This document shows, piece by piece, positions 40,929 through 52,007 of a stretch of 64,000 bases of DNA. The notes under the pieces were generated by a model. The model saw nothing but the letters and a program-made list of their open reading frames with translations. It searched no databases and was not told the origin of the DNA. How positions within the stretch are numbered: the stretch's first letter is position 1; every line of letters starts with the position of its first letter. Position numbers and translations under genes: made by a program. The DNA comes from Brevundimonas intermedia (lineage in GTDB: Bacteria > Pseudomonadota > Alphaproteobacteria > Caulobacterales > Caulobacteraceae). Location of the stretch: positions 248,001-312,000 of the forward strand of contig NZ_SPVH01000006.1 of assembly GCF_004614235.1 (NCBI RefSeq), read 5' to 3'.

Positions 40929-43169
40929 ATGAACCGTCATGTGAAGTGCGCGCTGCTGGCCGGCGCGGCGTGGGGCGTGCTTGCGGGGGCTTCGGTCGCC
41001 CAGGACGCGGAGGCCGCTGCTCAGGCGGCCAACAATCAGGATGCAGCGACCGTCGACGACATCGTCGTCACCGCGCGTCGTCGTGCGGAAAGCCTGCAGG
41101 ACGTGCCGGTCGCCGTCACCGCCGTCAGCGGCGAACAGCTTGAGGCGCGCGGCGCCCTGGACATCACCGAACTGGCGCGCTCGACGCCCAGCCTGACGCT
41201 GAATGCGGCGCGCGGTTCGAACTCGACCCTGATCAGCTTCATCCGCGGCGTGGGCCAGCAGGATCCGCTGTGGGGCTTCGATCCCGGCGTGGGTCTGTAT
41301 ATCGACGACGTCTATGTGGCCCGTCCGCAGGCCGCCGTTCTGGACATCTTCGACGTGGAGCGGGTCGAGGTTCTGCGCGGACCGCAAGGCACCCTGTACG
41401 GCCGCAACACCATCGGCGGCGCGATCAAATACGTCACGAGCCGCATCGACGCCGACGAGCCCGAAGGCCGCATCCGCGCCTCCTACGGCAGCTATAACCA
41501 GCGCGACGTGATCGCCAGCGCCCAACTGCCGTTCAGCGACGAATTCAAGGTCTCGGCCGCCCTGGCCCGCTATCTGCGCGACGGCTACGGCAAGAACCTG
41601 AACACTGGAAACGAACACTACAACAAGGACGTCACCGCCTTCCGCGCCAGTGCGGAATGGACCCCGACGGACAGCCTGTTCTTCCGTCTGGCCGGCGATC
41701 TGGTGAACGACGATTCCAACGCCCGCCATGGCCACCGCGAGTTCGCCCCTTCGCCGGCCGATCCCTATGACACCAACGCCGGCGCCGGCGACAAGAACCG
41801 CGTCCAGACGCGCGGCGTGTCGTTGACCGGCGAATGGGAGATGAGCGACCTGCTGACCTTCAAGTCGATCACCGCCTATCGCGACGGCTTCACGCGCGGC
41901 AACATCGACTTCGACAACCTGCCCGGGCCGATCCTCGACATCCCCGCCGCCTATGACGACGACCAGTTCAGCCAGGAGTTCCAGGTTCTGGTCAGCGCGG
42001 GCCGTCTGAACGGCGTCGCCGGCGTCTTCTACATGGACGCCAACGCCTCGGGCGCCTTCGACACCGTCGTGGGCCTGGCCAATCTGACCACCCTGACCTC
42101 GGGTTCGGTGGCCACCAAGAGCTACGCCGCCTTCGCCGACTTCAGCTACGACGTGACCGACGCCCTGTCGGTCTCGGTAGGCGGCCGCTTCACCAAGGAC
42201 GAGAAGGAAGGCACGGTCTTCCGTCAGCAGTATCTGGGCATCCGCAGCCCCTATTTCGGCAACAACGCCGCCGTGCCGCTGGGCGCCCCGCGCACCAACT
42301 ACACCCGCACCCGCGAGTTCGAGAAGTTCACCCCGCGCGTCTCGGTCAACTACAAGTTCGGCCCGGATCTGACGGCCTATGCCTCATGGGGCGAGGGCTT
42401 CAAGTCGGGCGGATTCGATATGCGCGGCGATGCGGTCCTGTATCCCGCCACCGTCAACGGCTATGCGCCCGAGACCGTCGAGACCTACGAGATCGGGCTG
42501 AAGGGCTCGCTGCTGGATCGTCGCCTGACGTTCGCCACGGCGATCTTCGATTCCAGCTACGAAGACCAGCAGATCACGACCCAGTATCCGGCCGGTACGA
42601 CCATCGCTTCGGTGGTGGACAATGTCGGGTCGTCGTCGATCCGCGGCTGGGAGTTCGAGGGCCGTCTGCGCGCGACCAGCGCCCTGACGATCAACGCCTC
42701 GCTCAGCTATATCGACGCCCAGTTCGACCAGTTCCTGGCCTATATTCCGACCGGCCCGCTGAACACGACCTGCCCCACGGCGGTCGGCTGCTTCGTCGAT
42801 GTGTCGTCGCAGCGCGACTTCCAGAACACCCCCGAATGGACCGGCTCGATCGGCGCCACCTACAACTGGTTCATGGAGAACGGCTCGTCGATCGCCTTCA
42901 TCCCGTCGGTCGCCTATCGCGGCGCCTATCAGCAGTTCGAGACGGCGGCGCCTCTACTCGATCAGGGCGCCTACTGGATGTATGACGCCAGCATCGTCTG
43001 GACCTCGTCCGACGACCGCCTGACCTTCGGCGTCCACGGCAAGAACCTGGGCGACGAACGCTACAAGGTGGGCGGCTACACCTTCCCCGGCGCCCTGACC
43101 GGCGACTCGATCATCGGCTTCTACGGCCCGCCGCGCACGGTCACGGCCACCTTGGGTCTGAAGTTCTGA
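40929..43169 (+). CDS. TonB-dependent outer membrane receptor
   Basis: The 746-residue protein has a signal peptide (MNRHVKCALLAGAAWGVLAGASVAQ) and a TonB-box-like DDIVVTARRR. The plug domain follows (QDVPVAVTAVSGEQLEA, FIRGVGQQDPLWGFDPGVGLYIDDVYVARP, VERVEVLRGPQGTLYGRNTIGGAI), then a 22-strand barrel ending in a C-terminal Phe (TATLGLKF). It imports a ligand too large for porins; the ligand is unknown. It is followed by a terminator and an MFS gene on the same strand. Its promoter faces a TetR gene, so the three look like one uptake module. Confidence 0.95.
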   Translation: MNRHVKCALLAGAAWGVLAGASVAQDAEAAAQAANNQDAATVDDIVVTARRRAESLQDVPVAVTAVSGEQLEARGALDITELARSTPSLTLNAARGSNSTLISFIRGVGQQDPLWGFDPGVGLYIDDVYVARPQAAVLDIFDVERVEVLRGPQGTLYGRNTIGGAIKYVTSRIDADEPEGRIRASYGSYNQRDVIASAQLPFSDEFKVSAALARYLRDGYGKNLNTGNEHYNKDVTAFRASAEWTPTDSLFFRLAGDLVNDDSNARHGHREFAPSPADPYDTNAGAGDKNRVQTRGVSLTGEWEMSDLLTFKSITAYRDGFTRGNIDFDNLPGPILDIPAAYDDDQFSQEFQVLVSAGRLNGVAGVFYMDANASGAFDTVVGLANLTTLTSGSVATKSYAAFADFSYDVTDALSVSVGGRFTKDEKEGTVFRQQYLGIRSPYFGNNAAVPLGAPRTNYTRTREFEKFTPRVSVNYKFGPDLTAYASWGEGFKSGGFDMRGDAVLYPATVNGYAPETVETYEIGLKGSLLDRRLTFATAIFDSSYEDQQITTQYPAGTTIASVVDNVGSSSIRGWEFEGRLRATSALTINASLSYIDAQFDQFLAYIPTGPLNTTCPTAVGCFVDVSSQRDFQNTPEWTGSIGATYNWFMENGSSIAFIPSVAYRGAYQQFETAAPLLDQGAYWMYDASIVWTSSDDRLTFGVHGKNLGDERYKVGGYTFPGALTGDSIIGFYGPPRTVTATLGLKF

Positions 43170-43195
43170 TCCCGATCAGATACGCCTGACGACGA

Positions 43196-43227
43196 GGGGC
43201 GGCGGTCTCCGGGCCGCCGCCCCTTTT
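43196..43227 (+). terminator. Rho-independent terminator of the TonB-receptor gene
   Basis: GGGGCGGCGG (43196-43205) and CCGCCGCCCC (43214-43223), a perfect 10-bp stem with an 8-base loop, then TTTT. It lies 27 bases after the receptor stop. Confidence 0.85.
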
Positions 43228-43295
43228 GTTTGCAGTGAGCACAGTTGCGGCTAGGCTCGCCTCAACGAATAAAAAAGACGCCGAGGGAAACGCCG

Positions 43296-44816
43296 ATGAC
43301 GACGGACACGCTGACGGCCCAGGACAAGGTGCGGCCGGAACGGCCTGGCTACCGCTACTATGTGCTGGCGGTCCTGATCCTGATCTACATGCTGAACTTC
43401 CTGGATCGCCAGATCATCGGCATCCTGGCCGCGCCGCTGAAGGAAGAGTTCGGCATGTCCGACAGCCAGTTCGGCCTGTTGGGCGGCATCGCCTTCGCCT
43501 CGGTCTATTCGACATTGGCCATTCCCCTGGCCTGGCTGGCGGACCGCTACAGCCGGGTCTGGATCATGACCGGCGCCCTGACGGTCTGGTCGGGCTTCAC
43601 CGCCTTGTGCGGAATGGCGGGCTCGTTCGGACAGTTGTTCCTGTGTCGGATGGGCGTGGGCATCGGCGAGGCGGGCGGGGTGGCTCCGGCCTATTCGCTG
43701 ATCGCCGACTATTTCCCGCCGCATCAGCGGGCGCGCGCCATGGCCGCCTTCGCCTTCGGCATTCCGCTGGGCATGGCGGCGGGCACCCTGGTCGGCGGCC
43801 TGCTGGCGGCGACCTACGGCTGGCGCACGGCCTTCATCGTCGTGGGCCTGCTGGGCGTGCTGGTCGCGCCGCTGCTGCGGCTGACGGTGAAGGATCCCAG
43901 GCGGGGAGGGACCGATGCGGTCAAGACCGAGGCCCAGGTCGCGGCCTTGGCCGCCGCCCCCGTCGGCACGGACCGGGCGGGCAAGATCGCCGCCCAGATC
44001 ATGCTGGGGCTGGGGATCGGTCTGCTGATCCTCGGGGCCTTGAGCTGGCTGATGGGCACGTCGCTGGGCAATCCGCTGGTGCTGGCCTTTGGCGGCCTGC
44101 TGGCGGTGGTCATCGGCATATCGCTGATGATCGCGCGTCGCACGGCCTCGGTGGTGATCCGCAAGCCCAGCTTCTGGCTGCTGGGCCTGGGCGCGGCCTC
44201 GTCCTCGGTGTGCGGCTATGGCGTCGCCGGCTGGCTGCCCCTGTTCTTCATGCGCAGCTTCGACCTGACCCTGCGCCAGACCAGCATCTACTATTCCGGC
44301 ATCGCCCTGATCGGCGGCATCCTCGGCATCTGGCTGGGCGGCATGATCGCCGACAAGCTGTCGAAGAAGGGCAAGGGCGCCTATCCGCTGACGCCCGCCA
44401 TCGCCTTTCTGATCTCGGCGCCCTGTTTCATCCTGGCGATGAACTCGCCCTGGCTGATCGGCCTGGTCCTGCCCGGCGGCGGCAGCCATGTGCAGCAGCT
44501 GACCCTGGCCTTCCTGATCTTCCTGTTGCCGACCGGACTGAACCTGGCCTGGCTGGGTCCGATCACGGCGGCGGTCCAGCATCTGGTCCCGGCGGCGATG
44601 CGTTCGACGGCTTCGGCCCTGTTCCTGCTGCTGAACAATCTGCTCGGGATCGCGGTTGGCTTCTACTATTTCGGCTGGATGAGCGACCTGTTGGCGCCGC
44701 GCTTCGGCGAGGAGAGCCTGCGGTGGGCCATCTATACCGGCATGGGCTTCTATGTGCTGGCGGCGATCCTGCTGATCGGGGCCTCGCGCACGCTGAAGCG
44801 GGACTGGGTCGACTAA
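43296..44816 (+). CDS. Spinster-like MFS transporter
   Basis: The 506-residue protein has 12 hydrophobic helices with the MFS signature loop DRQIIGILAAPLKEEFGMSD (about residues 36-55) and a second motif LADRYSRVWIM. RMGVGIGEAGGVAPAYSLIA is the helix-5 region typical of Spinster-like carriers. Substrate unknown; in Caulobacteraceae these genes are often next to TonB-dependent receptors, as here. GAGGG lies about 10 bases before the ATG at 43296 (MTTDTLTAQD). It follows the receptor terminator by 68 bases, so it probably has its own promoter. Confidence 0.88.
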   Translation: MTTDTLTAQDKVRPERPGYRYYVLAVLILIYMLNFLDRQIIGILAAPLKEEFGMSDSQFGLLGGIAFASVYSTLAIPLAWLADRYSRVWIMTGALTVWSGFTALCGMAGSFGQLFLCRMGVGIGEAGGVAPAYSLIADYFPPHQRARAMAAFAFGIPLGMAAGTLVGGLLAATYGWRTAFIVVGLLGVLVAPLLRLTVKDPRRGGTDAVKTEAQVAALAAAPVGTDRAGKIAAQIMLGLGIGLLILGALSWLMGTSLGNPLVLAFGGLLAVVIGISLMIARRTASVVIRKPSFWLLGLGAASSSVCGYGVAGWLPLFFMRSFDLTLRQTSIYYSGIALIGGILGIWLGGMIADKLSKKGKGAYPLTPAIAFLISAPCFILAMNSPWLIGLVLPGGGSHVQQLTLAFLIFLLPTGLNLAWLGPITAAVQHLVPAAMRSTASALFLLLNNLLGIAVGFYYFGWMSDLLAPRFGEESLRWAIYTGMGFYVLAAILLIGASRTLKRDWVD

Positions 44817-44908
44817 AGGGGGGCTGTGGACGCTCGCACCTGCGAAGGGCGTGCGCCTAAAGTAGGCCGAAGGCCGGTAGCGCAATGCAGAAGACAGTCC
44901 TATAAGCC

Positions 44909-44935
44909 CCGCAACTCTCCAAGCAGCGGTTGCGG
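44909..44935 (+). promoter_or_regulatory. Leader hairpin before sucC
   Basis: CCGCAAC (44909-44915) and GTTGCGG (44929-44935) pair around a 13-base loop, ending 9 bases before the sucC ATG. No canonical ribosome binding site lies between stem and start, so the hairpin may affect translation of the suc operon. It is not a recognised riboswitch. Confidence 0.35.
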
Positions 44936-44944
44936 TGGTCCCCC

Positions 44945-46135
<1,191 letters not shown>

Positions 46136-46194
46136 GGCTATCGCCTCACCGCCACCGCCCTGCTGACTGACACATTCCAGAGATCGATAGACCC

Positions 46195-47097
46195 ATGTCC
46201 ATCCTCGTCAACAAAGACACCAAGATCATCGTCCAGGGCCTGACCGGCAAGACCGGCGGCTTCCACACCGAACAGGCCCTGGCCTATCACGGCACCCAGA
46301 TGGTCGCGGGCGTGCACCCGACCAAGGGCGGGACCAGCTGGACCGGCTCGCACGGCGAAAGCCTGCCGATCTACGCCTCGGTCGCTGAAGCCCGCGACGC
46401 CACGGGCGCCGACGCCTCGGTGATCTACGTCCCGCCGTCGGGCGCGGCCGCCGCCATCATCGAAGCGATCGACGCCGAGATCCCCTTCATCACCTGCATC
46501 ACCGAAGGCATCCCGGTGATGGACATGGTCAACGTCAAGCGCCGCCTGGAAGGCTCCAAGTCGCGCCTGCTGGGCCCGAACTGCCCCGGCATCCTGACCC
46601 CGGAAGAGTGCAAGATCGGCATCATGCCGGGCAACATCTTCACGAAGGGCTCGGTCGGCATCGTGTCGCGTTCGGGCACCCTGACCTATGAGGCCGTGTT
46701 CCAGACGACGAACGAAGGCCTGGGCCAGACCACGGCCGTCGGCATCGGCGGCGACCCGGTCAAGGGCACCGAGTTCATCGACGTGCTGGAGCTGTTCCTG
46801 GCCGATCCGGAAACCACCTCGATCATCATGATCGGTGAAATCGGCGGCGGCGCCGAAGAAGAGGCCGCCCAGTTCCTGATCGACGAAGCCAAGAAGGGCC
46901 GCAAGAAGCCGATGGCCGGCTTCATCGCCGGACGGACCGCGCCCAAGGGCCGCACCATGGGCCACGCCGGCGCCGTCGTCTCGGGCGGCAAGGGCGATGC
47001 GGAATCCAAGATCGCCGCCATGGAAGCCGCCGGCATCCGCATGTCGGAATCGCCCGCTCGCCTGGGCAAGACCCTGGTGGAAGTGCTGAAGGGCTGA
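46195..47097 (+). CDS. sucD: Succinyl-CoA synthetase, alpha subunit
   Basis: The 300-residue subunit binds CoA and carries the phosphohistidine. It starts [19 protein letters not shown], has the CoA-fold G-V-H-P-T-K-G-G motif, [17 protein letters not shown], and the catalytic His in the [17 protein letters not shown] block near residue 255. Length is normal. Gene order and spacing place it in one operon with sucC. It is followed by a hairpin repeat and a terminator, so sucA may have a separate promoter. Confidence 0.97.
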   Translation: MSILVNKDTKIIVQGLTGKTGGFHTEQALAYHGTQMVAGVHPTKGGTSWTGSHGESLPIYASVAEARDATGADASVIYVPPSGAAAAIIEAIDAEIPFITCITEGIPVMDMVNVKRRLEGSKSRLLGPNCPGILTPEECKIGIMPGNIFTKGSVGIVSRSGTLTYEAVFQTTNEGLGQTTAVGIGGDPVKGTEFIDVLELFLADPETTSIIMIGEIGGGAEEEAAQFLIDEAKKGRKKPMAGFIAGRTAPKGRTMGHAGAVVSGGKGDAESKIAAMEAAGIRMSESPARLGKTLVEVLKG

Positions 47098-47107
47098 TCG
47101 CACGAAA

Positions 47108-47135
47108 CTCTCCCTCCCCGCACGGGGAGGGAGAG
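47108..47135. repeat. Short CTCCC/GGGAG palindromic hairpin
   Basis: CTCTCCCTCCCC and GGGGAGGGAGAG pair perfectly (12 bp) with loop GCAC, 11 bases after the sucD stop. Its arms match the outer part of the element at 63858 and resemble that at 2285. It may be a cut-down copy of that family. Confidence 0.6.
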
Positions 47136-47185
47136 GCGTCAGCCTCGTTTCGCGCATCAAAAATGCCGTGTGACGCATTGATGGA

Positions 47186-47214
47186 CGCCCTCGGCTCAGG
47201 CCGAGGGCGTTTTT
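47186..47214 (+). terminator. Rho-independent terminator between sucD and sucA
   Basis: CGCCCTCGGC and GCCGAGGGCG (10-bp perfect stem), loop TCAG, then TTTTT. It lies 89 bases after sucD. Confidence 0.88.
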
Positions 47215-47345
47215 CTTTGCGCCTGCGACCAATTTCTCACCGAATTGCCCCGTTTCGGTCATGACCCATAAGGAAACGACGCCTATATGACGGGCGCGCC
47301 CCTCACGGAGATGTGTCCGTCGGGGCCCAGGGATTGCGAAAAACG

Positions 47346-50300
47346 ATGGCGGACGATGCCGGTCGGCTGAACCAGGTCTTTGCCGAGACCTCATTCCTCT
47401 ACGGGTCCAATGCGGCCTATGTGGAGGAGCTGCAGGAGAAGTGGGCCAAGGACCCCGGCTCCGTCTCGGCGGAATGGAAAGCCTTCTTCGACCAGTTGCG
47501 CGACAACGCCGCGCTGGTGACCGCCTCGGCCGAGGCCGGCGGCTGGGGCCGTGGCACGGCGACCGAACCCACCGAGGAGACCGGCGTCTTCGACGGCCGT
47601 TGGCCGGCCGCCAAGCCCGATCCCAAGAAGCCCGGCGCCGCGCCTGCCGCTCCGGCCGCCAAGGCTGCGCCCGCCGACGTCATCCGCGCCGCCGCCCACG
47701 ATTCCATCCGCGCCCTGATGCTGATCCGCAGCTATCGCGTGCGCGGTCACCTGCAGGCCAAGCTGGACCCGCTGGGCATCGAACAGCCGGTCGAGAACCC
47801 GGAACTGACGCCTGAATTCTATGGTTTCAGCGGCGCCGACATGGACCGTCCGATCTTCCTTGACGGCGTGCTGGGCCTTCAGACCGGCACGATCCGCGAA
47901 GTGCTGGACATCCTGAAGCGCACCTATTGCGGCACGGTCGGCATCCAGTTCATGCACATCGCCGAGCCGGAGGAGAAGTCCTGGCTACAGCAGCGGTTCG
48001 AGGGGCCTGACAAGTTCGAGCAGAACGCCTTCTCCAAGGAAGGCAAGCTGGCCATCCTGTCCAAGCTGGTCGAGGCCGAGGGCTTCGAACGCTTCCTGCA
48101 CAAGCGTTTCCCAGGCACCAAGCGGTTCGGCCTGGACGGCGGCGAGGCCATGGTCCCGGCGCTGGAGCAGGTCATCAAGCGCGGCGGTTCGCTGGGCGTG
48201 GACGAAGTCGTGCTGGGCATGGCCCACCGTGGCCGCCTGAACGTGCTCGCCGCCGTTATGGGCAAGCCCTACAAGGTCATCTTCCACGAGTTCCAGGGTG
48301 GTTCGGCCGTGCCGAGCGACATCGAGGGCTCGGGCGACGTCAAATATCACATGGGCGCCTCGTCGAACCGCGAGTTCGACGGCAACCACGTCCACCTGTC
48401 GCTGACCGCCAACCCGTCGCACCTGGAAATCGTCAACCCGGTCGTCCTGGGCAAGGCGCGCGCCAAACAGGCGTTCGACATCCGTGAAGCCAATGAGGGC
48501 GTGCCCGAGGGCCAATGGGCGCTGGACCGTTCCAAGGTCGTACCGCTGCTGATCCACGGCGACGCCGCCTTCGCCGGTCAGGGCGTGGTCGCCGAATGTT
48601 TCGCCCTGATGGGGCTGAAGGGTTACCGCACCGGCGGCACGCTTCACTTCGTCATCAACAACCAGATCGGCTTCACCACCAGCCCGCGGAACTCGCGCTC
48701 GTCGCCATACCCGTCCGATGTCGCGCTGATGGTCCAGGCGCCGATCTTCCACGTCAACGGCGACGATCCCGAAGCGGTCGTCTTCGCCTCCAAGATCGCG
48801 ACCGAATACCGCCAGAAGTTCCACAAGGACGTGGTGGTGGACATGTTCTGCTACCGCCGCTTCGGCCACAACGAAGGCGACGACCCCACCTTCACCCAGC
48901 CGCTGATGTATTCGAAGATCCGCGCCCAGCCCTCGACCCGCGAACTGTATTCGCAGCGTCTGGTCGCCGAAGGCGTGATCACCCAGGCCGAGGTGGACGC
49001 CGAGCTTGAGCGGTTCGACAAGTTCCTCGACGAACAGTTCGAGGCCGGCAAGACCTGGTCCGCCGAGAAGGCCGACTGGCTGGACGGCCAATGGCAGGGC
49101 TTCCAAGCGCCCAAGGACGAGCTGCGCGGCGACACCGCCGTGCCGCTGGCCAAGCTGACTGACCTGGGCCACCGCCTGACCACCATTCCCAACAGCGTCG
49201 ACATGCACAAGACGCTGAAACGCGTCATCGACGGTCGCCGCGAGGCCATCACCTCGCGCCAGGGCCTGGACTGGGCCACGGCCGAGAGCCTGGCCTTCGC
49301 CTCGCTGGTCGACGAAGGTTTCCCGATCCGCCTGTCGGGCCAGGATTCGGTGCGCGGCACCTTCTCGCAGCGCCACTCGGGCATCATCGATCAGACGACC
49401 GAAGAGCGCTACATCCCGCTGAACAACCTGCGCGAAGGCCAGGCCAATTTCGAGGTCATCGACTCGGCCCTGTCGGAAGAGGCGGTGCTGGGCTTCGAGT
49501 ACGGCTATTCGCTGGCCGACCCCAATACGCTGGTCCTGTGGGAGGCCCAGTTCGGCGACTTCGTGAACGGCGCCCAGGTGGTGATCGACCAGTTCATCAG
49601 CTCGGGCGAGCGCAAATGGCTGCGCATGAGCGGCCTGACCATGCTGCTGCCGCACGGTTATGAGGGCCAGGGACCGGAACACTCCTCGGCCCGTCTGGAG
49701 CGCTTCCTGCAGCAGTGCGCCGAAGACAATATGCAGGTCGCCAACTGCACCACCCCGGCCAACTATTTCCACATCCTGCGTCGCCAGATGCACCGGCCGT
49801 TCCGCAAGCCGCTGATCCTGATGACGCCCAAGTCCCTCTTGCGTCACAAGAAGGCGGTCTCGTCGATGGCGGACCTGGCGGAGGGTTCGGCCTTCCACCG
49901 CGTCCTGCACGACGACGCCCAGACGCGTCCCGAGATCGCCGGGATCACGATCAAGGCGGACAAGGACATCCGTCGGGTCATCCTGTGCTCGGGCAAGGTC
50001 TATTACGACCTGCTGGACGCGCGCGAGAAGAAGGCCAAGGACGGCCAGGCCGTGGACGACGTCTATATCCTGCGTCTGGAACAGTTCTATCCGTGGCCGA
50101 TCCAGTCGCTGCGCAAGGAACTGGCCCGTTTCCCCAAGGCCGAGGTGGTCTGGTGCCAGGAAGAGCCCAAGAACATGGGCGGCTGGACCTTCGTCGATCC
50201 GTGGCTGGAGCTGACGCTCGACAAGCTGGACGTCGCCTCCAAGCGCGCCCGCTACGTCGGCCGTCCCGGTTCCGCCTCCACGGCCGCCGGTTTGATGAGC

Positions 50301-50348
50301 CGGCACCTGAAGGAACTCGACGCCTTCACGACCGAAGCCTTCGCCTGA
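47346..50348 (+). CDS. sucA: 2-oxoglutarate dehydrogenase, E1 component
   Basis: The 1000-residue thiamin-diphosphate enzyme decarboxylates 2-oxoglutarate and passes succinyl to the E2 lipoyl group. It begins MADDAGRLNQVFAETSFLYG and has ALEQVIKRGGSLGVDEVVLG, GMAHRGRLNVLAAVMGKPY, a ThDP fold with GDAAFAGQGVVAEC, and a C-terminal half with GYEGQGPEHSSARLERFLQ. I use the ATG at 47346; an earlier GTG (47313) is in frame but gives a 33-base extra without a ribosome binding site. It is 42 bases before sucB. No strong ribosome binding site is seen. Confidence 0.97.
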   Translation: MADDAGRLNQVFAETSFLYGSNAAYVEELQEKWAKDPGSVSAEWKAFFDQLRDNAALVTASAEAGGWGRGTATEPTEETGVFDGRWPAAKPDPKKPGAAPAAPAAKAAPADVIRAAAHDSIRALMLIRSYRVRGHLQAKLDPLGIEQPVENPELTPEFYGFSGADMDRPIFLDGVLGLQTGTIREVLDILKRTYCGTVGIQFMHIAEPEEKSWLQQRFEGPDKFEQNAFSKEGKLAILSKLVEAEGFERFLHKRFPGTKRFGLDGGEAMVPALEQVIKRGGSLGVDEVVLGMAHRGRLNVLAAVMGKPYKVIFHEFQGGSAVPSDIEGSGDVKYHMGASSNREFDGNHVHLSLTANPSHLEIVNPVVLGKARAKQAFDIREANEGVPEGQWALDRSKVVPLLIHGDAAFAGQGVVAECFALMGLKGYRTGGTLHFVINNQIGFTTSPRNSRSSPYPSDVALMVQAPIFHVNGDDPEAVVFASKIATEYRQKFHKDVVVDMFCYRRFGHNEGDDPTFTQPLMYSKIRAQPSTRELYSQRLVAEGVITQAEVDAELERFDKFLDEQFEAGKTWSAEKADWLDGQWQGFQAPKDELRGDTAVPLAKLTDLGHRLTTIPNSVDMHKTLKRVIDGRREAITSRQGLDWATAESLAFASLVDEGFPIRLSGQDSVRGTFSQRHSGIIDQTTEERYIPLNNLREGQANFEVIDSALSEEAVLGFEYGYSLADPNTLVLWEAQFGDFVNGAQVVIDQFISSGERKWLRMSGLTMLLPHGYEGQGPEHSSARLERFLQQCAEDNMQVANCTTPANYFHILRRQMHRPFRKPLILMTPKSLLRHKKAVSSMADLAEGSAFHRVLHDDAQTRPEIAGITIKADKDIRRVILCSGKVYYDLLDAREKKAKDGQAVDDVYILRLEQFYPWPIQSLRKELARFPKAEVVWCQEEPKNMGGWTFVDPWLELTLDKLDVASKRARYVGRPGSASTAAGLMSRHLKELDAFTTEAFA

Positions 50349-50390
50349 TACACGTATAAAAGACCGACCTAGAGACGAGCTGGACCTGAC

Positions 50391-51950
50391 ATGGCCGACA
50401 TCCTGACCCCCGCCCTCGGTGAATCCGTCACCGAAGCCACCATCGCGAAGTGGACCAAGAAGGTCGGTGATCCGGTCAAGAAGGACGAACTGCTGGTCGA
50501 GCTGGAGACCGACAAGGTCTCGCTGGAAGTCGTCTCGCCCGCCGACGGCGTGCTGGGCGACATCAAGGCGGCCGAGGGCGACAACGTCGTTCCCGGCACG
50601 ATCCTGGGTTCGGTGACCGAGGGCGCGTCGGCTGCCGCCGCGCCTGCTCCCGCTCAGGCGAAGGCCGCCCCGGCCGCCAAGGCTGAAACCAAGTCGGCTC
50701 CCGCCGCTGCGGCTCCGGCCGCCGCCCCTGCCGCCGCCGCCATCGACATCATGGTGCCGGTCATGGGCGAGAGCGTCGCCGAAGGTTCGATGGGCAAATG
50801 GCTCAAGAAGAACGGCGACACGGTCAAGAAGGACGAACTGCTGGTCGAGATCGAGACCGACAAGGTCGCGGTCGAGGTGTCGGCCCCGGCTGACGGCGTC
50901 CTGACCATCGCCGCCGACGAAGGCGCGACCGTCACCCCGAACCAGAAGATCGGCTCGATCTCGGGTTCGGGCGCCGCCGCTGCGCCTGCCGCGGCCGCTC
51001 CGGCTCAGGCTCCGGCGCCTGCCGCCGTCCCGGCCAACACCGGCTCTGCCCAAGTCTCGGGGGCCAAGAACGAAACCCTGTCGCCCGCCGTCGCCCGCGT
51101 CGTCGGCGAGAACAATCTGGATCCCAAGGCCATCGCCGCCACCGGGCCCAAGGGCAACATCACCAAGGCCGACGCCATCGCCGCCATCGGTCAGGCCGCC
51201 GTTTCGGCCCTTGCCGCCGCCGCTGCGCCTGCCGCCCCGCGCGCCGACCAGCCGCGCGAAGAGCGGGTGAAGATGACGCGCCTGCGTCAGACCATCGCCC
51301 GCCGCCTGAAGGAGTCGCAGAACACCGCCGCCCAGCTGACCACCTTCAACGAGGTGGACATGACCAATGTCATGGCCCTGCGCGCCCAGTACAAGGACGT
51401 GTTCGAGAAGCGCCACGGCGTGAAGCTGGGCTTCATGTCCTTCTTCACCAAGGCCGTCGTCGCGGCCCTGCACGAGATCCCGGCCGTCAACGCCGAGATC
51501 GACGGCACGGACATCATCTACAAGAACCACTATGACATCGGCGTCGCCGTCGGCACCGACAAGGGCCTGGTGGTTCCGGTCCTGCGCGACGCGGACACCC
51601 TCAGCCTCGCCGGCATCGAAAAGGGCATCGGCGCCCTGGGCAAGGCCGCCCGTGACGGCGCCCTGACCATGGACCAGATGCAGGGCGGCACCTTCACCAT
51701 CACCAACGGCGGCACCTATGGCTCGCTGATGTCGACGCCGATCCTGAATGCGCCCCAGTCGGGCATCCTGGGCATGCACAACATCGTCCAGCGCCCGATG
51801 GCCATCAACGGCGAGGTCAAGATCCGCCCGATGATGTATCTGGCCCTCAGCTACGATCACCGGATCGTGGACGGCAAGGAAGCCGTGACCTTCCTGGTCC
51901 GGGTCAAGGAGCTGCTGGAAGATCCGGCGCGGGCCCTGCTGGACCTGTAA
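50391..51950 (+). CDS. sucB: 2-oxoglutarate dehydrogenase, E2 component with two lipoyl domains
   Basis: The 519-residue enzyme has two lipoyl domains, both with the ETDKV swinging-arm motif: residues about 1-78 ([16 protein letters not shown]) and about 118-195 ([16 protein letters not shown]). Ala/Pro-rich linkers separate them. A peripheral subunit-binding domain (about 225-260, [16 protein letters not shown]) and the catalytic domain with the closing [11 protein letters not shown] follow. E. coli SucB has one lipoyl domain. The E3 gene lpd is not next to it. A terminator follows 10 bases after the stop. Confidence 0.96.
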   Translation: MADILTPALGESVTEATIAKWTKKVGDPVKKDELLVELETDKVSLEVVSPADGVLGDIKAAEGDNVVPGTILGSVTEGASAAAAPAPAQAKAAPAAKAETKSAPAAAAPAAAPAAAAIDIMVPVMGESVAEGSMGKWLKKNGDTVKKDELLVEIETDKVAVEVSAPADGVLTIAADEGATVTPNQKIGSISGSGAAAAPAAAAPAQAPAPAAVPANTGSAQVSGAKNETLSPAVARVVGENNLDPKAIAATGPKGNITKADAIAAIGQAAVSALAAAAAPAAPRADQPREERVKMTRLRQTIARRLKESQNTAAQLTTFNEVDMTNVMALRAQYKDVFEKRHGVKLGFMSFFTKAVVAALHEIPAVNAEIDGTDIIYKNHYDIGVAVGTDKGLVVPVLRDADTLSLAGIEKGIGALGKAARDGALTMDQMQGGTFTITNGGTYGSLMSTPILNAPQSGILGMHNIVQRPMAINGEVKIRPMMYLALSYDHRIVDGKEAVTFLVRVKELLEDPARALLDL

Positions 51951-51960
51951 AGACCCTGAA

Positions 51961-51987
51961 AGGCGGCGACGATCTCGCCGCCTTTTT
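51961..51987 (+). terminator. Rho-independent terminator of sucB
   Basis: AGGCGGCGA and TCGCCGCCT pair over 9 bp (loop CGATC), then TTTTT. It lies 10 bases after the sucB stop. Confidence 0.9.
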
Positions 51988-52007
51988 CTTTGACGTGAGG
52001 TTCGACC

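Noticed and set aside
47985..51860. Open frame of 1291 codons on the minus strand across sucA, sucB and the gap between them
   Set aside because: It is antisense to two certain genes. High GC at third positions removes stop codons in this frame; the translation is rich in Arg, Gly, His, Asp and Val with no fold or motif.
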